From assembly GCA_017458005.1 (NCBI GenBank), contig JAFTGH010000052.1, positions 1 through 55,663 on the forward strand: a stretch of DNA of 55,663 bases, in the 5' to 3' direction. The stretch is from Prevotella sp. (GTDB taxonomy: Bacteria > Bacteroidota > Bacteroidia > Bacteroidales > Bacteroidaceae). Position numbers and translations under genes: made by a program. Positions 1 to 7,684 of this stretch are shown here, one piece after another; positions within the stretch are counted from its first letter, which is position 1; each line of letters opens with the position of its first letter. The notes under the pieces are model-generated. The model saw nothing but the letters and a program-made list of their open reading frames with translations, was not told the origin of the DNA and did not search any database.

Positions 1-116
1 AGATTCCTGTAAAGGTTGTCTACAACGACGCTATCTACAACCTCGCTGGTCAGAAGGTGAACGAGACCTATAAGGGTATCGTTATCAAGAACGGTAAGAA
101 ATACATTCAGAAATAA
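1..116 (+). CDS. C-terminal end of a secreted/surface protein (partial)
   Basis: The window opens inside this gene; the reading frame begins at base 3 and stops at TAA 114-116, so only about 37 residues are seen. They contain YNLAGQKV followed by KGIVIKNGKKYI and end in QK. This N-L-x-G-x-x-V ... K-G-I-x-I-x-x-G-K-K-Y pattern is a frequent C-terminal ending of exported proteins in Prevotella-like bacteria and is thought to act in surface sorting or anchoring. The same pattern ends the 1188-residue protein at 22500-26066. The function of the missing main body cannot be judged. A strong terminator follows at 214-248. Confidence 0.75.
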   Translation, partial: IPVKVVYNDAIYNLAGQKVNETYKGIVIKNGKKYIQK

Positions 117-213
117 ATGAGTAAGCGAGTGAAGTAAGAACTCGTTCTTATTTCCGAGCGTGAATTTATTCGAGCCAACGGCTCAAAGTAAATAGTATTT
201 CCTATATATCATT
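117..213. other. 3' untranslated stretch with two small hairpins
   Basis: No gene is seen. A perfect small inverted repeat lies at 135-150 (arms TAAGAAC and GTTCTTA, 2-nt loop), and a 5-bp stem lies at 172-184 (GAGCC/GGCTC). Both lie between the stop codon of the upstream gene and its terminator, so they probably belong to its 3' end. Confidence 0.4.
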
Positions 214-248
214 AAGGTGGGACTCCAACAAAGGGTTCCACCTTTTTT
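214..248 (+). terminator. Rho-independent terminator of the upstream surface-protein gene
   Basis: A 12-bp stem with two G-T wobbles (214-225 with 233-244) encloses a 7-nt loop and runs into a T tract at 243-248. It lies about 100 bp after the partial gene's stop and just before the next promoter. Confidence 0.85.
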
Positions 249-256
249 GATTTTTA

Positions 257-288
257 TTTGGAGGATAGGAAAGAAAGTGTTATCTTTG
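257..288 (+). promoter_or_regulatory. Bacteroidales-type promoter of the DUF3791/DUF3990 cassette
   Basis: A -33 TTTG at 257-260 and a -7 TATCTTTG at 281-288 are separated by 20 bp, the consensus spacing. Transcription should start near 295. This makes the ATG at 313 the correct start and rules out an in-frame start at 217, which lies inside the preceding terminator. Confidence 0.8.
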
Positions 289-312
289 CAACAGAATATT
301 AATCTGTATAAA

Positions 313-537
313 ATGGAAGTGAGGTTAGAAGACAAGATCGCATATATTATTGCTGTGGTTAGTGAATTCGCTACAGCGTTCTCTTTGAATCCGCAACAAG
401 CATATCGTTATCTTAACAGATTCAAAGGAATAGATTTTGTAGACAAGTTTTATCATGTAGAGCATACCCAATCTTTTGAGGATGTAGTTGAGGACTTGGC
501 TGTGTATTGTCGTAAGAATGGAGGCTCATTAGCATGA
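313..537 (+). CDS. Small DUF3791-family-like protein, first gene of an ADP-ribosyltransferase-fold cassette
   Basis: A 74-residue, mostly helical protein with the pattern LEDKIAYIIAVVSEFA ... QAYRYLNRFKGIDF ... HTQSFEDVVEDL, which I recognise as DUF3791. The function is not established. Genes of this family usually sit directly before a DUF3990 gene, as here, where the stop overlaps the next start (ATGA, 534-537). The start at 313 was chosen because it lies about 18 nt downstream of the predicted transcription start. The cassette is AT-richer than the following mannan operon, which would fit acquisition by transfer. An antitoxin or accessory role is an inference from gene order only. Confidence 0.75.
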   Translation: MEVRLEDKIAYIIAVVSEFATAFSLNPQQAYRYLNRFKGIDFVDKFYHVEHTQSFEDVVEDLAVYCRKNGGSLA

Positions 538-1013
538 TATTGTATCACGGGTCAAATGTGGAAATTGAGTCTGTTGACTTTGAGAAGTCCAAGCCAGGAA
601 AGGATTTTGGCATTGGCTTTTATCTCTCAGCCGATTTGGAACAGGCAGAGGAGATGGCTGTAAAGAAATCATTAATATATGGAGGCACTCCAATTGTGAC
701 AAATTTTGAATTTGACGAGGAGGGAGCATTAAGAGACTTGGGAGAAGGCTATAAGCGATACGATAATTACTCTATGGAATGGGGAGAATTCATAAGACTT
801 AATCGTGAGAATAAAACACGAGAGCAAACCCACCAGTTTGATATCGTGTATGGACCAATTGCCAATGACACGGTTGGTTTCCAATTGCGTAGGCTTTCAG
901 CGAAAATTATTGATGTAGCCCAGTTTGTAAAGGAGATTGAACATATGGGTGGAGAAACATATCAATACTTCTTTGGTACAAAGGCGGCGTTGAAATATTT
1001 GAGAAGAATATGA
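534..1013 (+). CDS. DUF3990 protein, predicted ADP-ribosyltransferase fold
   Basis: A 159-residue protein beginning MILYHGSNVEIES, with DFGIGFYLSADLEQAEEMA at about residues 25-43, IVYGPIANDTVG at about 104-115 and QYFFGTKAALKYL near the end. These are the landmarks of DUF3990, which I recall being grouped with the ADP-ribosyltransferase superfamily: an early YHG, a middle G-F-Y and a late Q-x-x-F-x-T. The protein may modify a target with ADP-ribose from NAD. Substrate and activity are unknown. It overlaps both neighbours by 4 nt (ATGA at each end), so the three genes are translationally coupled. A toxin, defence or regulatory role is possible but unproven. Confidence 0.75.
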   Translation: MILYHGSNVEIESVDFEKSKPGKDFGIGFYLSADLEQAEEMAVKKSLIYGGTPIVTNFEFDEEGALRDLGEGYKRYDNYSMEWGEFIRLNRENKTREQTHQFDIVYGPIANDTVGFQLRRLSAKIIDVAQFVKEIEHMGGETYQYFFGTKAALKYLRRI

Positions 1014-1228
1014 GTAGGGATACGTTTATGATAGAAGAGTTGGTTAAGGAATTGGCTCTTAGATTAATTGAGGAACGTGGTCTTTCGATGAAAGAAGCAT
1101 TGGATACGGTCTATAATTCCGAGACATATGGAAAGGTTTTGGATGTGCGAACAGGTTTGTTTTCTCAAAGTACAGCCTATGTTTATAGTATCCTTGAATC
1201 TGAAATACTTACAGGCAAAATGACGTGA
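1010..1228 (+). CDS. Small helical protein, third gene of the cassette
   Basis: A 72-residue protein with a recognisable signature, EALDTVYNSETYGKVLDVRTGLFSQS, followed by a YVYSIL segment. I know similar short hypothetical proteins near DUF3990 genes but no assigned function. It starts in the ATGA overlap with the DUF3990 gene, so it is co-translated with it. It could be an immunity or adaptor partner of the transferase-like protein; this rests on gene order only. No signal peptide or membrane segment is seen. Confidence 0.65.
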   Translation: MSRDTFMIEELVKELALRLIEERGLSMKEALDTVYNSETYGKVLDVRTGLFSQSTAYVYSILESEILTGKMT

Positions 1229-1257
1229 ATTTCCAAATCTTTGGCGAAGTCGCTTTG

Positions 1258-1265
1258 TACCTTTA
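1258..1265 (+). promoter_or_regulatory. Candidate -7 box upstream of the mannan operon
   Basis: TACCTTTA at 1258-1265 differs by one base from TAnnTTTG. No good -33 TTTG is found at 19-21 bp; a TTTG at 1240-1243 is too close (14 bp). It lies 32 bp before the GH5 start. Confidence 0.45.
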
Positions 1266-1297
1266 GGTCGTAGAATTATAATATTACCAATACTAAC

Positions 1298-2593
1298 ATG
1301 AAGAAACTATTACTACTAACGATGGTGGCTGCGATGACAGTCGCCTGTCAGAGACAACAGGAAGTGAAGAATGATTTCGTACGTGTGGAGGACGGACACT
1401 TCATGCGTGGGGACAAACCGTACTACTATGTGGGCACAAACTTCTGGTATGGTGCCATCCTCGGCTCGGAGGGGCAGGGGGGCGACCGTGAGCGTCTGGG
1501 ACGTGAACTGGACGAGATGAAGCGCATGGGTATCGATAACCTGCGCATCCTCGTTGGCTCAGACGGTGAGCGTGGCGTGAAGACGAAGGTGGAGCCTACG
1601 CTGCAGATTGCCCCTGGCGTGTATAACGACACGATACTGGCTGGACTCGACTACCTGCTGATGGAGATGGGTAAGCGTGAGATGGTCGCCGTGCTCTATC
1701 TGAACAACTCGTGGGAATGGAGTGGGGGCTACGGCTTCTATCTGGAGCATGCGGGGGCAGGCAAGCAGCCACGTCCTGACGATGCAGGCTATCCAGCCTT
1801 TATGGAGGCGATGTCGAAGTATGCCACCAACGAGAAGGCTCACCAATTGTTCTACGACTACGTGCGTTTCATCATCAGTCGCACCAACCGCTATACGGGA
1901 GTGAAGTACACGGACGACCCCGCCATCATGTCGTGGCAGATAGGTAATGAGCCACGTGCTTTCTCCAAGGAGGCATTGCCTGCCTTTGAGAAATGGCTTG
2001 CCGAGGCTTCCGCCCTCATCCGCTCACTGGACAAGAACCACCTGATCAGTGTGGGCAGCGAGGGCTCATGGGGTTGTGAGAACGACCTGAGCAGTTGGGC
2101 GCGTATCTGTGGCGACAAGAATATCGACTACTGTAACGTGCATCTGTGGCCCTATAACTGGGGATGGGCAAAGCCCGACTCGCTCATCGAGCACCTGCCC
2201 AGAGCCTGTGAGAATACCAAACAGTATATCGACCAGCACCTTGCCGTATGCGATAGTCTGAACAAGCCCCTCGTGATGGAGGAGTTCGGCTATCCTCGCG
2301 ATGGTTTTAAGTTTACGACAAGCACTCCTACTACAGGGCGTGACGGCTATTATAAATACGTCTTTTCTCTTGTTGCCGACAATGCGGAGAGCGGAGGTAA
2401 GTTCGCTGGATGTAACTTCTGGGGCTGGGGTGGTTTCGCTGTACCTAAGCATGAGCAGTGGCAGGTGGGCGATGACTATACCAACGATCCCGCTCAGGAG
2501 GCACAAGGACTGAACTCTGTCTTTGCCACGGACACTACCACGCTGGAGGTGATTCGTGGTCAGGTAGACCGTATGAGCCATATCGTAAAGTGA
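1298..2593 (+). CDS. GH5 subfamily 7-like endo-beta-1,4-mannanase lipoprotein
   Basis: A 431-residue lipoprotein (MTVAC, lipid Cys17) that should cleave beta-1,4-mannan backbones at or outside the cell surface. The TIM-barrel glycoside hydrolase fold is indicated by the acid/base motif WQIGNEPR (Glu218) and the nucleophile motif EEFGYPRDG (Glu329). The early YVGTNFWYG and the overall length fit GH5_7 mannanases. It heads a same-strand run of seven genes that matches a known mannan degradation route. The CE7 gene follows after about 107 bp, which carries a second candidate promoter. Another GH5 subfamily acting on mannose-containing glucans is less likely, given the GH26 and GH130 neighbours. 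Confidence 0.88.
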   Translation: MKKLLLLTMVAAMTVACQRQQEVKNDFVRVEDGHFMRGDKPYYYVGTNFWYGAILGSEGQGGDRERLGRELDEMKRMGIDNLRILVGSDGERGVKTKVEPTLQIAPGVYNDTILAGLDYLLMEMGKREMVAVLYLNNSWEWSGGYGFYLEHAGAGKQPRPDDAGYPAFMEAMSKYATNEKAHQLFYDYVRFIISRTNRYTGVKYTDDPAIMSWQIGNEPRAFSKEALPAFEKWLAEASALIRSLDKNHLISVGSEGSWGCENDLSSWARICGDKNIDYCNVHLWPYNWGWAKPDSLIEHLPRACENTKQYIDQHLAVCDSLNKPLVMEEFGYPRDGFKFTTSTPTTGRDGYYKYVFSLVADNAESGGKFAGCNFWGWGGFAVPKHEQWQVGDDYTNDPAQEAQGLNSVFATDTTTLEVIRGQVDRMSHIVK

Positions 2594-2634
2594 GAAATAT
2601 ATAAAATTGTACGTGATAAAGGTAAGAAAGTATC

Positions 2635-2664
2635 ATTGTTTTTGCAAAAATAGTGTTACCTTTG
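2635..2664 (+). promoter_or_regulatory. Candidate internal promoter upstream of the CE7 esterase
   Basis: A -7 TACCTTTG at 2657-2664 is a perfect match. An ATTG at 2635-2638 with 18 bp spacing is a possible -33. The transcription start would fall near 2671. This excludes an upstream in-frame ATG at 2653 and supports the start at 2701. Confidence 0.6.
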
Positions 2665-2700
2665 CAACCGATATTATTACACTTAAAACAAAGATTAGAG

Positions 2701-3999
2701 ATGAGACGAATAGAGACTGTTTTGCTGTTGCTGCTGTTTGCCTGTGCCTTGCCCATGCAGGCTCAGATCCGTGGCAACGAGATACAGGTGAATGTCGTGC
2801 CCGACCATCAGGACTGGACCTATCAGGTGGGCGAGACGGCGACCTTTAAGATTAGTGTGACACGCTCGGCAACGCTGCTCGACAATGTGACTGTCGACTA
2901 TGAGGCTGGTCCCGAGATGTATCAGGACGTGAAGAAACAAGGCGTGGTACTGAAAGACGGAACGCTGACCTTGAAGGGAAAGATGACGAAGCCCGGTTTC
3001 TATCGTGTCGATGTCAAGGCGTATGTAGGTGGTAAGGAGTATAAAGGTGCCTGTGGTGCCGCCTTCTCGCCAGAGAGACTACAGCCGACAACCATTATGC
3101 CTAAGGACTTCGAGGAGTTCTGGCAGAACGCCATCAAGGAGGCTCGCAACACCGACCTGAATCCTACGAAACGTCTGTTGCCAGAGCGTTGCACCAAGGA
3201 TGTGAATGTCTATGAGGTGTCATTCAATAATATGCAGTGGGACTATCGTACATACGGCATCCTCTGTGTCCCCGTGAAGGAAGGGAAGTACCCCGCCTTG
3301 CTGCGTGTCCCTGGTGCTGGTGTCCGTCCTTACGGTGGTGATGTGTATACCGCCTCACAAGGTGCCATCACTTTGGAGATTGGTATTCACGGCATCCCCG
3401 TGACCATGGAGCAGAAAGTGTATGACGACCTCTTCCATGGTGCGTTGAACTGGTATTGGGAGTTCTATACTGGCGACCGTGACAAGAACTATTACAAGCG
3501 GGTGGTATTAGGATGTATCCGTGCCCTTGACTATATCGCTGAGTATACACCATGGAACGGTCAGGAGATGGGTGTGTCTGGCTCCAGTCAGGGCGGTTTC
3601 CTGACACTTGCCACTGCGGCACTCGACAAGCGCATCACTTACTATGCTCCTGTGCATGCCGCCCTCTGTGACCATACCGCCTCCTTGCAGGGTGTTGCCT
3701 GTGGATGGCCTCATTATTTCTATTGGAATAAGGGGAAGGGACAGGAGAAGCAGATAGAGGTGTCACGCTATTACGATGGTGTGAACTTTGCCCGTCTGAT
3801 CACCAATCAACAGACAGGTTGGTTCTCGTTCGGCTATAATGATGATGTAGTACCACCCACGACGGCATGGGCTACCTATAACACCGTAAAGGGTTCCAAG
3901 ACTATCAAGCCCTATCAGGCAACCTGGCACTTCTGGTTCCAGGAGCAATGGGACGAGTGGGAAGAGTGGATGTTGAAACAAATGCATTTAAGAAATTGA
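2701..3999 (+). CDS. CE7-family acetyl (xylan/mannan) esterase, secreted
   Basis: A 432-residue protein with a signal peptide (MRRIETVLLLLLFACALPMQA|Q). Residues 22-120 look like an extra beta-rich N-terminal domain. The rest is an alpha/beta-hydrolase of the acetyl xylan esterase/cephalosporin deacetylase type: GSSQGG (Ser296), a GYNDDVVPP motif (Asp381 as the likely acid) and TWHFW (His410). CE7 enzymes remove acetyl groups from xylan or short oligosaccharides. In this operon the natural substrate is probably O-acetylated glucomannan or galactomannan, which is inference. It ends 5 bp before the GH26 start. The start at 2701 was chosen over 2653 because the latter lies in the promoter and spoils the signal peptide. 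Confidence 0.85.
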   Translation: MRRIETVLLLLLFACALPMQAQIRGNEIQVNVVPDHQDWTYQVGETATFKISVTRSATLLDNVTVDYEAGPEMYQDVKKQGVVLKDGTLTLKGKMTKPGFYRVDVKAYVGGKEYKGACGAAFSPERLQPTTIMPKDFEEFWQNAIKEARNTDLNPTKRLLPERCTKDVNVYEVSFNNMQWDYRTYGILCVPVKEGKYPALLRVPGAGVRPYGGDVYTASQGAITLEIGIHGIPVTMEQKVYDDLFHGALNWYWEFYTGDRDKNYYKRVVLGCIRALDYIAEYTPWNGQEMGVSGSSQGGFLTLATAALDKRITYYAPVHAALCDHTASLQGVACGWPHYFYWNKGKGQEKQIEVSRYYDGVNFARLITNQQTGWFSFGYNDDVVPPTTAWATYNTVKGSKTIKPYQATWHFWFQEQWDEWEEWMLKQMHLRN

Positions 4000-4004
4000 A
4001 GAAT

Positions 4005-5117
4005 ATGAAGAAGATAATGATGATGGTACTGGCTGCCACTGCATTGGTCGCTTGCACAGCGAAACAAATAGAAGAACAACCCGTAAGGACACAATTGTTA
4101 GTCCGTCTTGCTGATCTCCAAAAGAATGGTATCATGTACGGACATCAGGATGATCCGATGTACGGACTGACATGGGAGTATGCCAAAGACTCCAGTGATG
4201 TGAAGAACGTGTGTGGCGACTATCCCGCTATCATGGGCTTCGACCTCGGTGGTATCGAGATGGGCGATGAAAAGAACCTCGACAGTGTGCCTTTCACTCG
4301 TATGACAGAGGAGATACAGAACCACTATCGTCGTGGCGGTATCGTGACGCTGAGTTGGCATCCTCGCAATCCCGTCACTACTATTGAAGGTGGTGGTAAT
4401 GCAGGACAGAAATTCCCAGAGGGTACTGCTTGGGACATCACAGACACTACTGTCGTGAAGAAGATACTCCCAGGTGGCGAGTACCATGAGAAATTCGAGA
4501 CATGGATGCAGCGCGTGGCTGACTTCCTTGCCACCTTGACTGATGATAGCGGTCAGCGGATTCCCATCATCTTCCGTCCTTGGCATGAGAATAGCGGTTC
4601 TTGGTTCTGGTGGGGTGAGAAACTCTGTACCGTAGAGGAATACAAGGCACTATGGAACATGCTGCAGGATAAGTTGTTGGATAGCGGTTTTGATAACCTC
4701 GTATGGTCGTACTCGCCTGGTTGTCAGGATAACCTGACGGCAGAGCGATTGCTGGTGCGCTATCCTGGTGACGACCGTGTGGATATGATTGGACTGGATG
4801 GCTACCAGTGGGTACCCGAGGAGAAAGACCAGTTTGTCGAGCGTACCAAGCAGAACCTGCAGGTGCTCTGTGAGGTGGCGAAGAAGCGTCACCTGATTCC
4901 CGCCATGACGGAGACAGGTATGAAGAACATGACGCAGCCAGACTGGTGGACTTCCACCCTGCTGCCTGCCGTGAAGGACTTTCCTATCAGTTACCTGCTT
5001 ACCTGGCGTAACTATAAGAGTGAGTGGTTCGGACCTTCTACCTCGAAGCCCGATGCGAAGAATTTCGTAGATTTCTATAACGACGAGAAGACATTATTCC
5101 TGAACGATATAAAATAA
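4005..5117 (+). CDS. GH26 beta-1,4-mannanase lipoprotein
   Basis: A 370-residue lipoprotein (ALVAC, Cys17). GH26 signatures are clear: YGHQDD near residue 45, WHPRNP near 118, the acid/base motif RPWHENSGSWFWWG (Glu195) and the nucleophile motif AMTETGMKN (Glu303). GH26 enzymes hydrolyse mannan, often to mannobiose. That product fits the downstream epimerase and phosphorylase, which handle mannobiose and mannosylglucose. The start at 4005 gives a proper lipoprotein signal and sits 5 bp after the CE7 stop; an earlier in-frame start at 3948 lies inside CE7 and should be ignored. With GH5_7 this makes two mannanases in one operon, probably dividing long and short chains. Confidence 0.92.
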   Translation: MKKIMMMVLAATALVACTAKQIEEQPVRTQLLVRLADLQKNGIMYGHQDDPMYGLTWEYAKDSSDVKNVCGDYPAIMGFDLGGIEMGDEKNLDSVPFTRMTEEIQNHYRRGGIVTLSWHPRNPVTTIEGGGNAGQKFPEGTAWDITDTTVVKKILPGGEYHEKFETWMQRVADFLATLTDDSGQRIPIIFRPWHENSGSWFWWGEKLCTVEEYKALWNMLQDKLLDSGFDNLVWSYSPGCQDNLTAERLLVRYPGDDRVDMIGLDGYQWVPEEKDQFVERTKQNLQVLCEVAKKRHLIPAMTETGMKNMTQPDWWTSTLLPAVKDFPISYLLTWRNYKSEWFGPSTSKPDAKNFVDFYNDEKTLFLNDIK

Positions 5118-5124
5118 AGATACA

Positions 5125-6291
5125 ATGAGCGATTTTAAAACCAAAGTAGCAGCGTTGCGTGCTCATCACGAGGAGTTGCTGACACGCAAGAATGAGCCCA
5201 TAGAGTGGGGCAATGGTATTTACGACAAGTGGAAGAACCCCATCCTGACAGCGGAGCACACTCCCCTGGAATGGCGTTATGACTTCAACGAGCAGGACAA
5301 TCCCTATCTGATGCAGCGCATCATGATGAATGCCACCTTGAACTCAGGTGCCATCAAATGGAATGGCAAGTATATCCTGGTAGTTCGTGTGGAGGGTGCC
5401 GATCGCAAGTCGTTCTTCGCTGTTGCCGAGAGTCCTAACGGTGTGGATAACTTCCGTTTCTGGGAGGAGCCTATCACCATGCCTGACGACGTGATTCCTG
5501 CCACGAACATCTATGATATGCGTATCACCGCCCATGAGGACGGTTGGATATACGGTGTCTTCTGTGCCGAGCGTCATGACGACTCACAGCCTGGTAATCT
5601 GAGCGCGGCAACGGCAACGGCTGGCATTGCCCGTACCAAGGACCTGAAGACATGGGAGCGTCTGCCAGACCTGAAGACGAAGAGCCAGCAGCGTAACGTG
5701 GTGCTGCATCCTGAGTTTGTTGACGGCAAGTATGCGTTCTATACCCGTCCGCAGGACGGCTTCATCGATACAGGCTCTGGTGGCGGTATCGGATGGGCAT
5801 TGGTAGACGATATCACCCATGCGGAAGTGAAGGACGAGAAGATTATCAACGCCCGTCACTACCATACCATCACGGAGGTGAAGAACGGTGAGGGTCCACA
5901 TCCCATCAAGACGAAGAAGGGATGGCTGCACCTCGCTCATGGTGTTCGTGCCACAGCCGACGGACTCCGTTATGTATTATATATGTATATGACATCGCTG
6001 GAGGATCCGACGAAGGTCATTGCCCAGCCTGGTGGCTTCTTCCTTGTTCCCACAGGTGACGAGTATCTGGGTGACGTGATGAATGTCGCCTTTGCCAACG
6101 GATGGATTGCCGATGAGGATGGTAAGGTGTTTATCTACTATGCCTCTGCCGATACTCGTATGCATGTGGCTACCTCAACCATCGACAAACTCATCGACTA
6201 CTGCATGAATACGCCCGAGGACGGACTTTATACGGCAGCGTCGGTGGAGACCATTAAGAAATTAATCGCAAAAAATAAACAAAATGGCTAG
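5125..6291 (+). CDS. GH130 4-O-beta-mannosyl-glucose phosphorylase
   Basis: A 388-residue cytoplasmic enzyme without a signal peptide. It should phosphorolyse beta-1,4-mannosyl-glucose to alpha-mannose-1-phosphate and glucose (EC 2.4.1.281). The five-bladed propeller family GH130_1 is recognised from GIYDKWKNPILT, NIYDMRITAHEDGW (Asp131, the position reported for the catalytic Asp of the Bacteroides fragilis enzyme) and GPHPIKTKKGWLHLAHGV. Length matches the family (about 390). It overlaps the symporter start by 8 nt. The order GH26-GH130-symporter-epimerase matches the mannan catabolic operon described in B. fragilis, so the substrate call is strong. Confidence 0.92.
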   Translation: MSDFKTKVAALRAHHEELLTRKNEPIEWGNGIYDKWKNPILTAEHTPLEWRYDFNEQDNPYLMQRIMMNATLNSGAIKWNGKYILVVRVEGADRKSFFAVAESPNGVDNFRFWEEPITMPDDVIPATNIYDMRITAHEDGWIYGVFCAERHDDSQPGNLSAATATAGIARTKDLKTWERLPDLKTKSQQRNVVLHPEFVDGKYAFYTRPQDGFIDTGSGGGIGWALVDDITHAEVKDEKIINARHYHTITEVKNGEGPHPIKTKKGWLHLAHGVRATADGLRYVLYMYMTSLEDPTKVIAQPGGFFLVPTGDEYLGDVMNVAFANGWIADEDGKVFIYYASADTRMHVATSTIDKLIDYCMNTPEDGLYTAASVETIKKLIAKNKQNG

Positions 6292-7681
6292 AACTAAATT
6301 ATCAGAGAAAATAGGCTACGGCTTTGGTGATATGTCGTCCAGCATGTTCTGGAAGATTTTCTCTTATTACCTGCCGTTCTTCTATAGTAATATCTTCGGA
6401 CTGTCGCTGGTCGACGCCGGTGTGCTGGTGCTGGTGACCCGTATCTGGGATGCTGTCAGCGACCCGATGATGGGTGTCATCTCCGACCGTACCAATACCA
6501 AATGGGGTAAGTACCGCCCATACCTGTTGTGGGTCGCACCATTCTTCTCCATCTGTGGTATCCTGTTGTTTACCACTCCAGACCTCAACTACGGAGGGAA
6601 ACTGATATGGGCGTATGTCACCTATATCTTAATGATGACGGTGTATACGGGTATCAACGTGCCATACGGTGCTATGTTGGGTGTGATGACCGATGATACC
6701 AACGAGAAGACCGTGTTCTCCTCGTTCCGTATGTTCTTCGCCTATGGCGGCTCGTTTATCTCCCTTTTCCTCTGGGAACCGTTGTGTGATGCGATGGGAG
6801 GCTATAACTCTCCACAGGGTTGGTTCTGGGCAATGGTGATGATTGCCACAGCATGTTTCATCATGTTTATCCTTTGCTTCACCATGACGAAGGAGCATCT
6901 GAAGACCGTTTCTACCGTCAGTGTGGGTAGCGATTTCAAGGCATTGCTTTCCAATAAGCCTTGGTGGTTGCTGATCGGTGCGGCATTGTGCTTCAACTTG
7001 TTCAATACCGTTCGTGGCGCTACTGTCGCCTATTTCTTCCAGGATATCATTGGTGCCGATGTCAGTCTGGTGTTCTTCGGTCTGATGTTTGCCTTCTATG
7101 CTGGACTTTTCCTGGGTGTCGGTGAGGTGTCTAACATGGTGGGTGTCGCCTCTTGCGTGCCTATCTCAGGACGTTTGGGAAAGAAGACCACCTTTATTCT
7201 GGTGAACGTGTCGCTGGTGGTATTAAGCGTCTTGTTCTATTTCATCCCCTGCACACCGACAGGTTATTGGATGATGTTGATCTTCCAGATCCTGATATCT
7301 ATCCTGACAGGTATCATGTCTCCATTGGTATGGAGTATGTATGCTGACGTGAGCGACTATGCGGAATTGGAGTTCAAGACCGCATCGACAGGTCTGATCT
7401 TCTCGTCCAGTTCAATGGCACAGAAGTTTGGTGGTGCTATCGGTGGTGCCGCAGTATTGTGGCTGCTTGACGGCTTCGGCTATATCACGGATGCATCGCA
7501 ACTTGCACAGGGTGTCGCTCAACCCGCAGAGGCACTTACCTGTCTGCGCTGGTTGATGAGTTTCATCCCGGCCTGTGTGGCACTGCTGTCTGTCTGTGTG
7601 GTATGGTTCTACCCATTGACTACTGAGCGTATCAATGCGATTAATGCGGAGTTGAAGAAGATTCGTGCTATAGAGGATTAA
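6284..7681 (+). CDS. GPH-family (MelB-like) sugar:cation symporter, probably for mannobiose
   Basis: A 465-residue inner-membrane protein with about twelve hydrophobic segments. The start MARTKLSEKIGYGFGDMSSSMFW and the motif DAVSDPMMGVISDRTNTKWGKYRPYLLW near residue 60 are typical of glycoside-pentoside-hexuronide:cation symporters. It should import the disaccharide produced by the mannanases; mannobiose is inferred from the neighbouring epimerase and phosphorylase. It overlaps the GH130 gene by 8 nt and ends 3 bp before the epimerase, so co-expression is certain in practice. No SusC/SusD pair is present in the operon, so outer-membrane uptake must rely on genes elsewhere or on porins. Confidence 0.88.
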   Translation: MARTKLSEKIGYGFGDMSSSMFWKIFSYYLPFFYSNIFGLSLVDAGVLVLVTRIWDAVSDPMMGVISDRTNTKWGKYRPYLLWVAPFFSICGILLFTTPDLNYGGKLIWAYVTYILMMTVYTGINVPYGAMLGVMTDDTNEKTVFSSFRMFFAYGGSFISLFLWEPLCDAMGGYNSPQGWFWAMVMIATACFIMFILCFTMTKEHLKTVSTVSVGSDFKALLSNKPWWLLIGAALCFNLFNTVRGATVAYFFQDIIGADVSLVFFGLMFAFYAGLFLGVGEVSNMVGVASCVPISGRLGKKTTFILVNVSLVVLSVLFYFIPCTPTGYWMMLIFQILISILTGIMSPLVWSMYADVSDYAELEFKTASTGLIFSSSSMAQKFGGAIGGAAVLWLLDGFGYITDASQLAQGVAQPAEALTCLRWLMSFIPACVALLSVCVVWFYPLTTERINAINAELKKIRAIED

Positions 7682-7684
7682 AAG

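Noticed and set aside
217-312. Longer start for the DUF3791-like gene at 217
   Set aside because: It lies inside a terminator stem and upstream of a consensus promoter; ATG 313 is the first start after the predicted transcription start.
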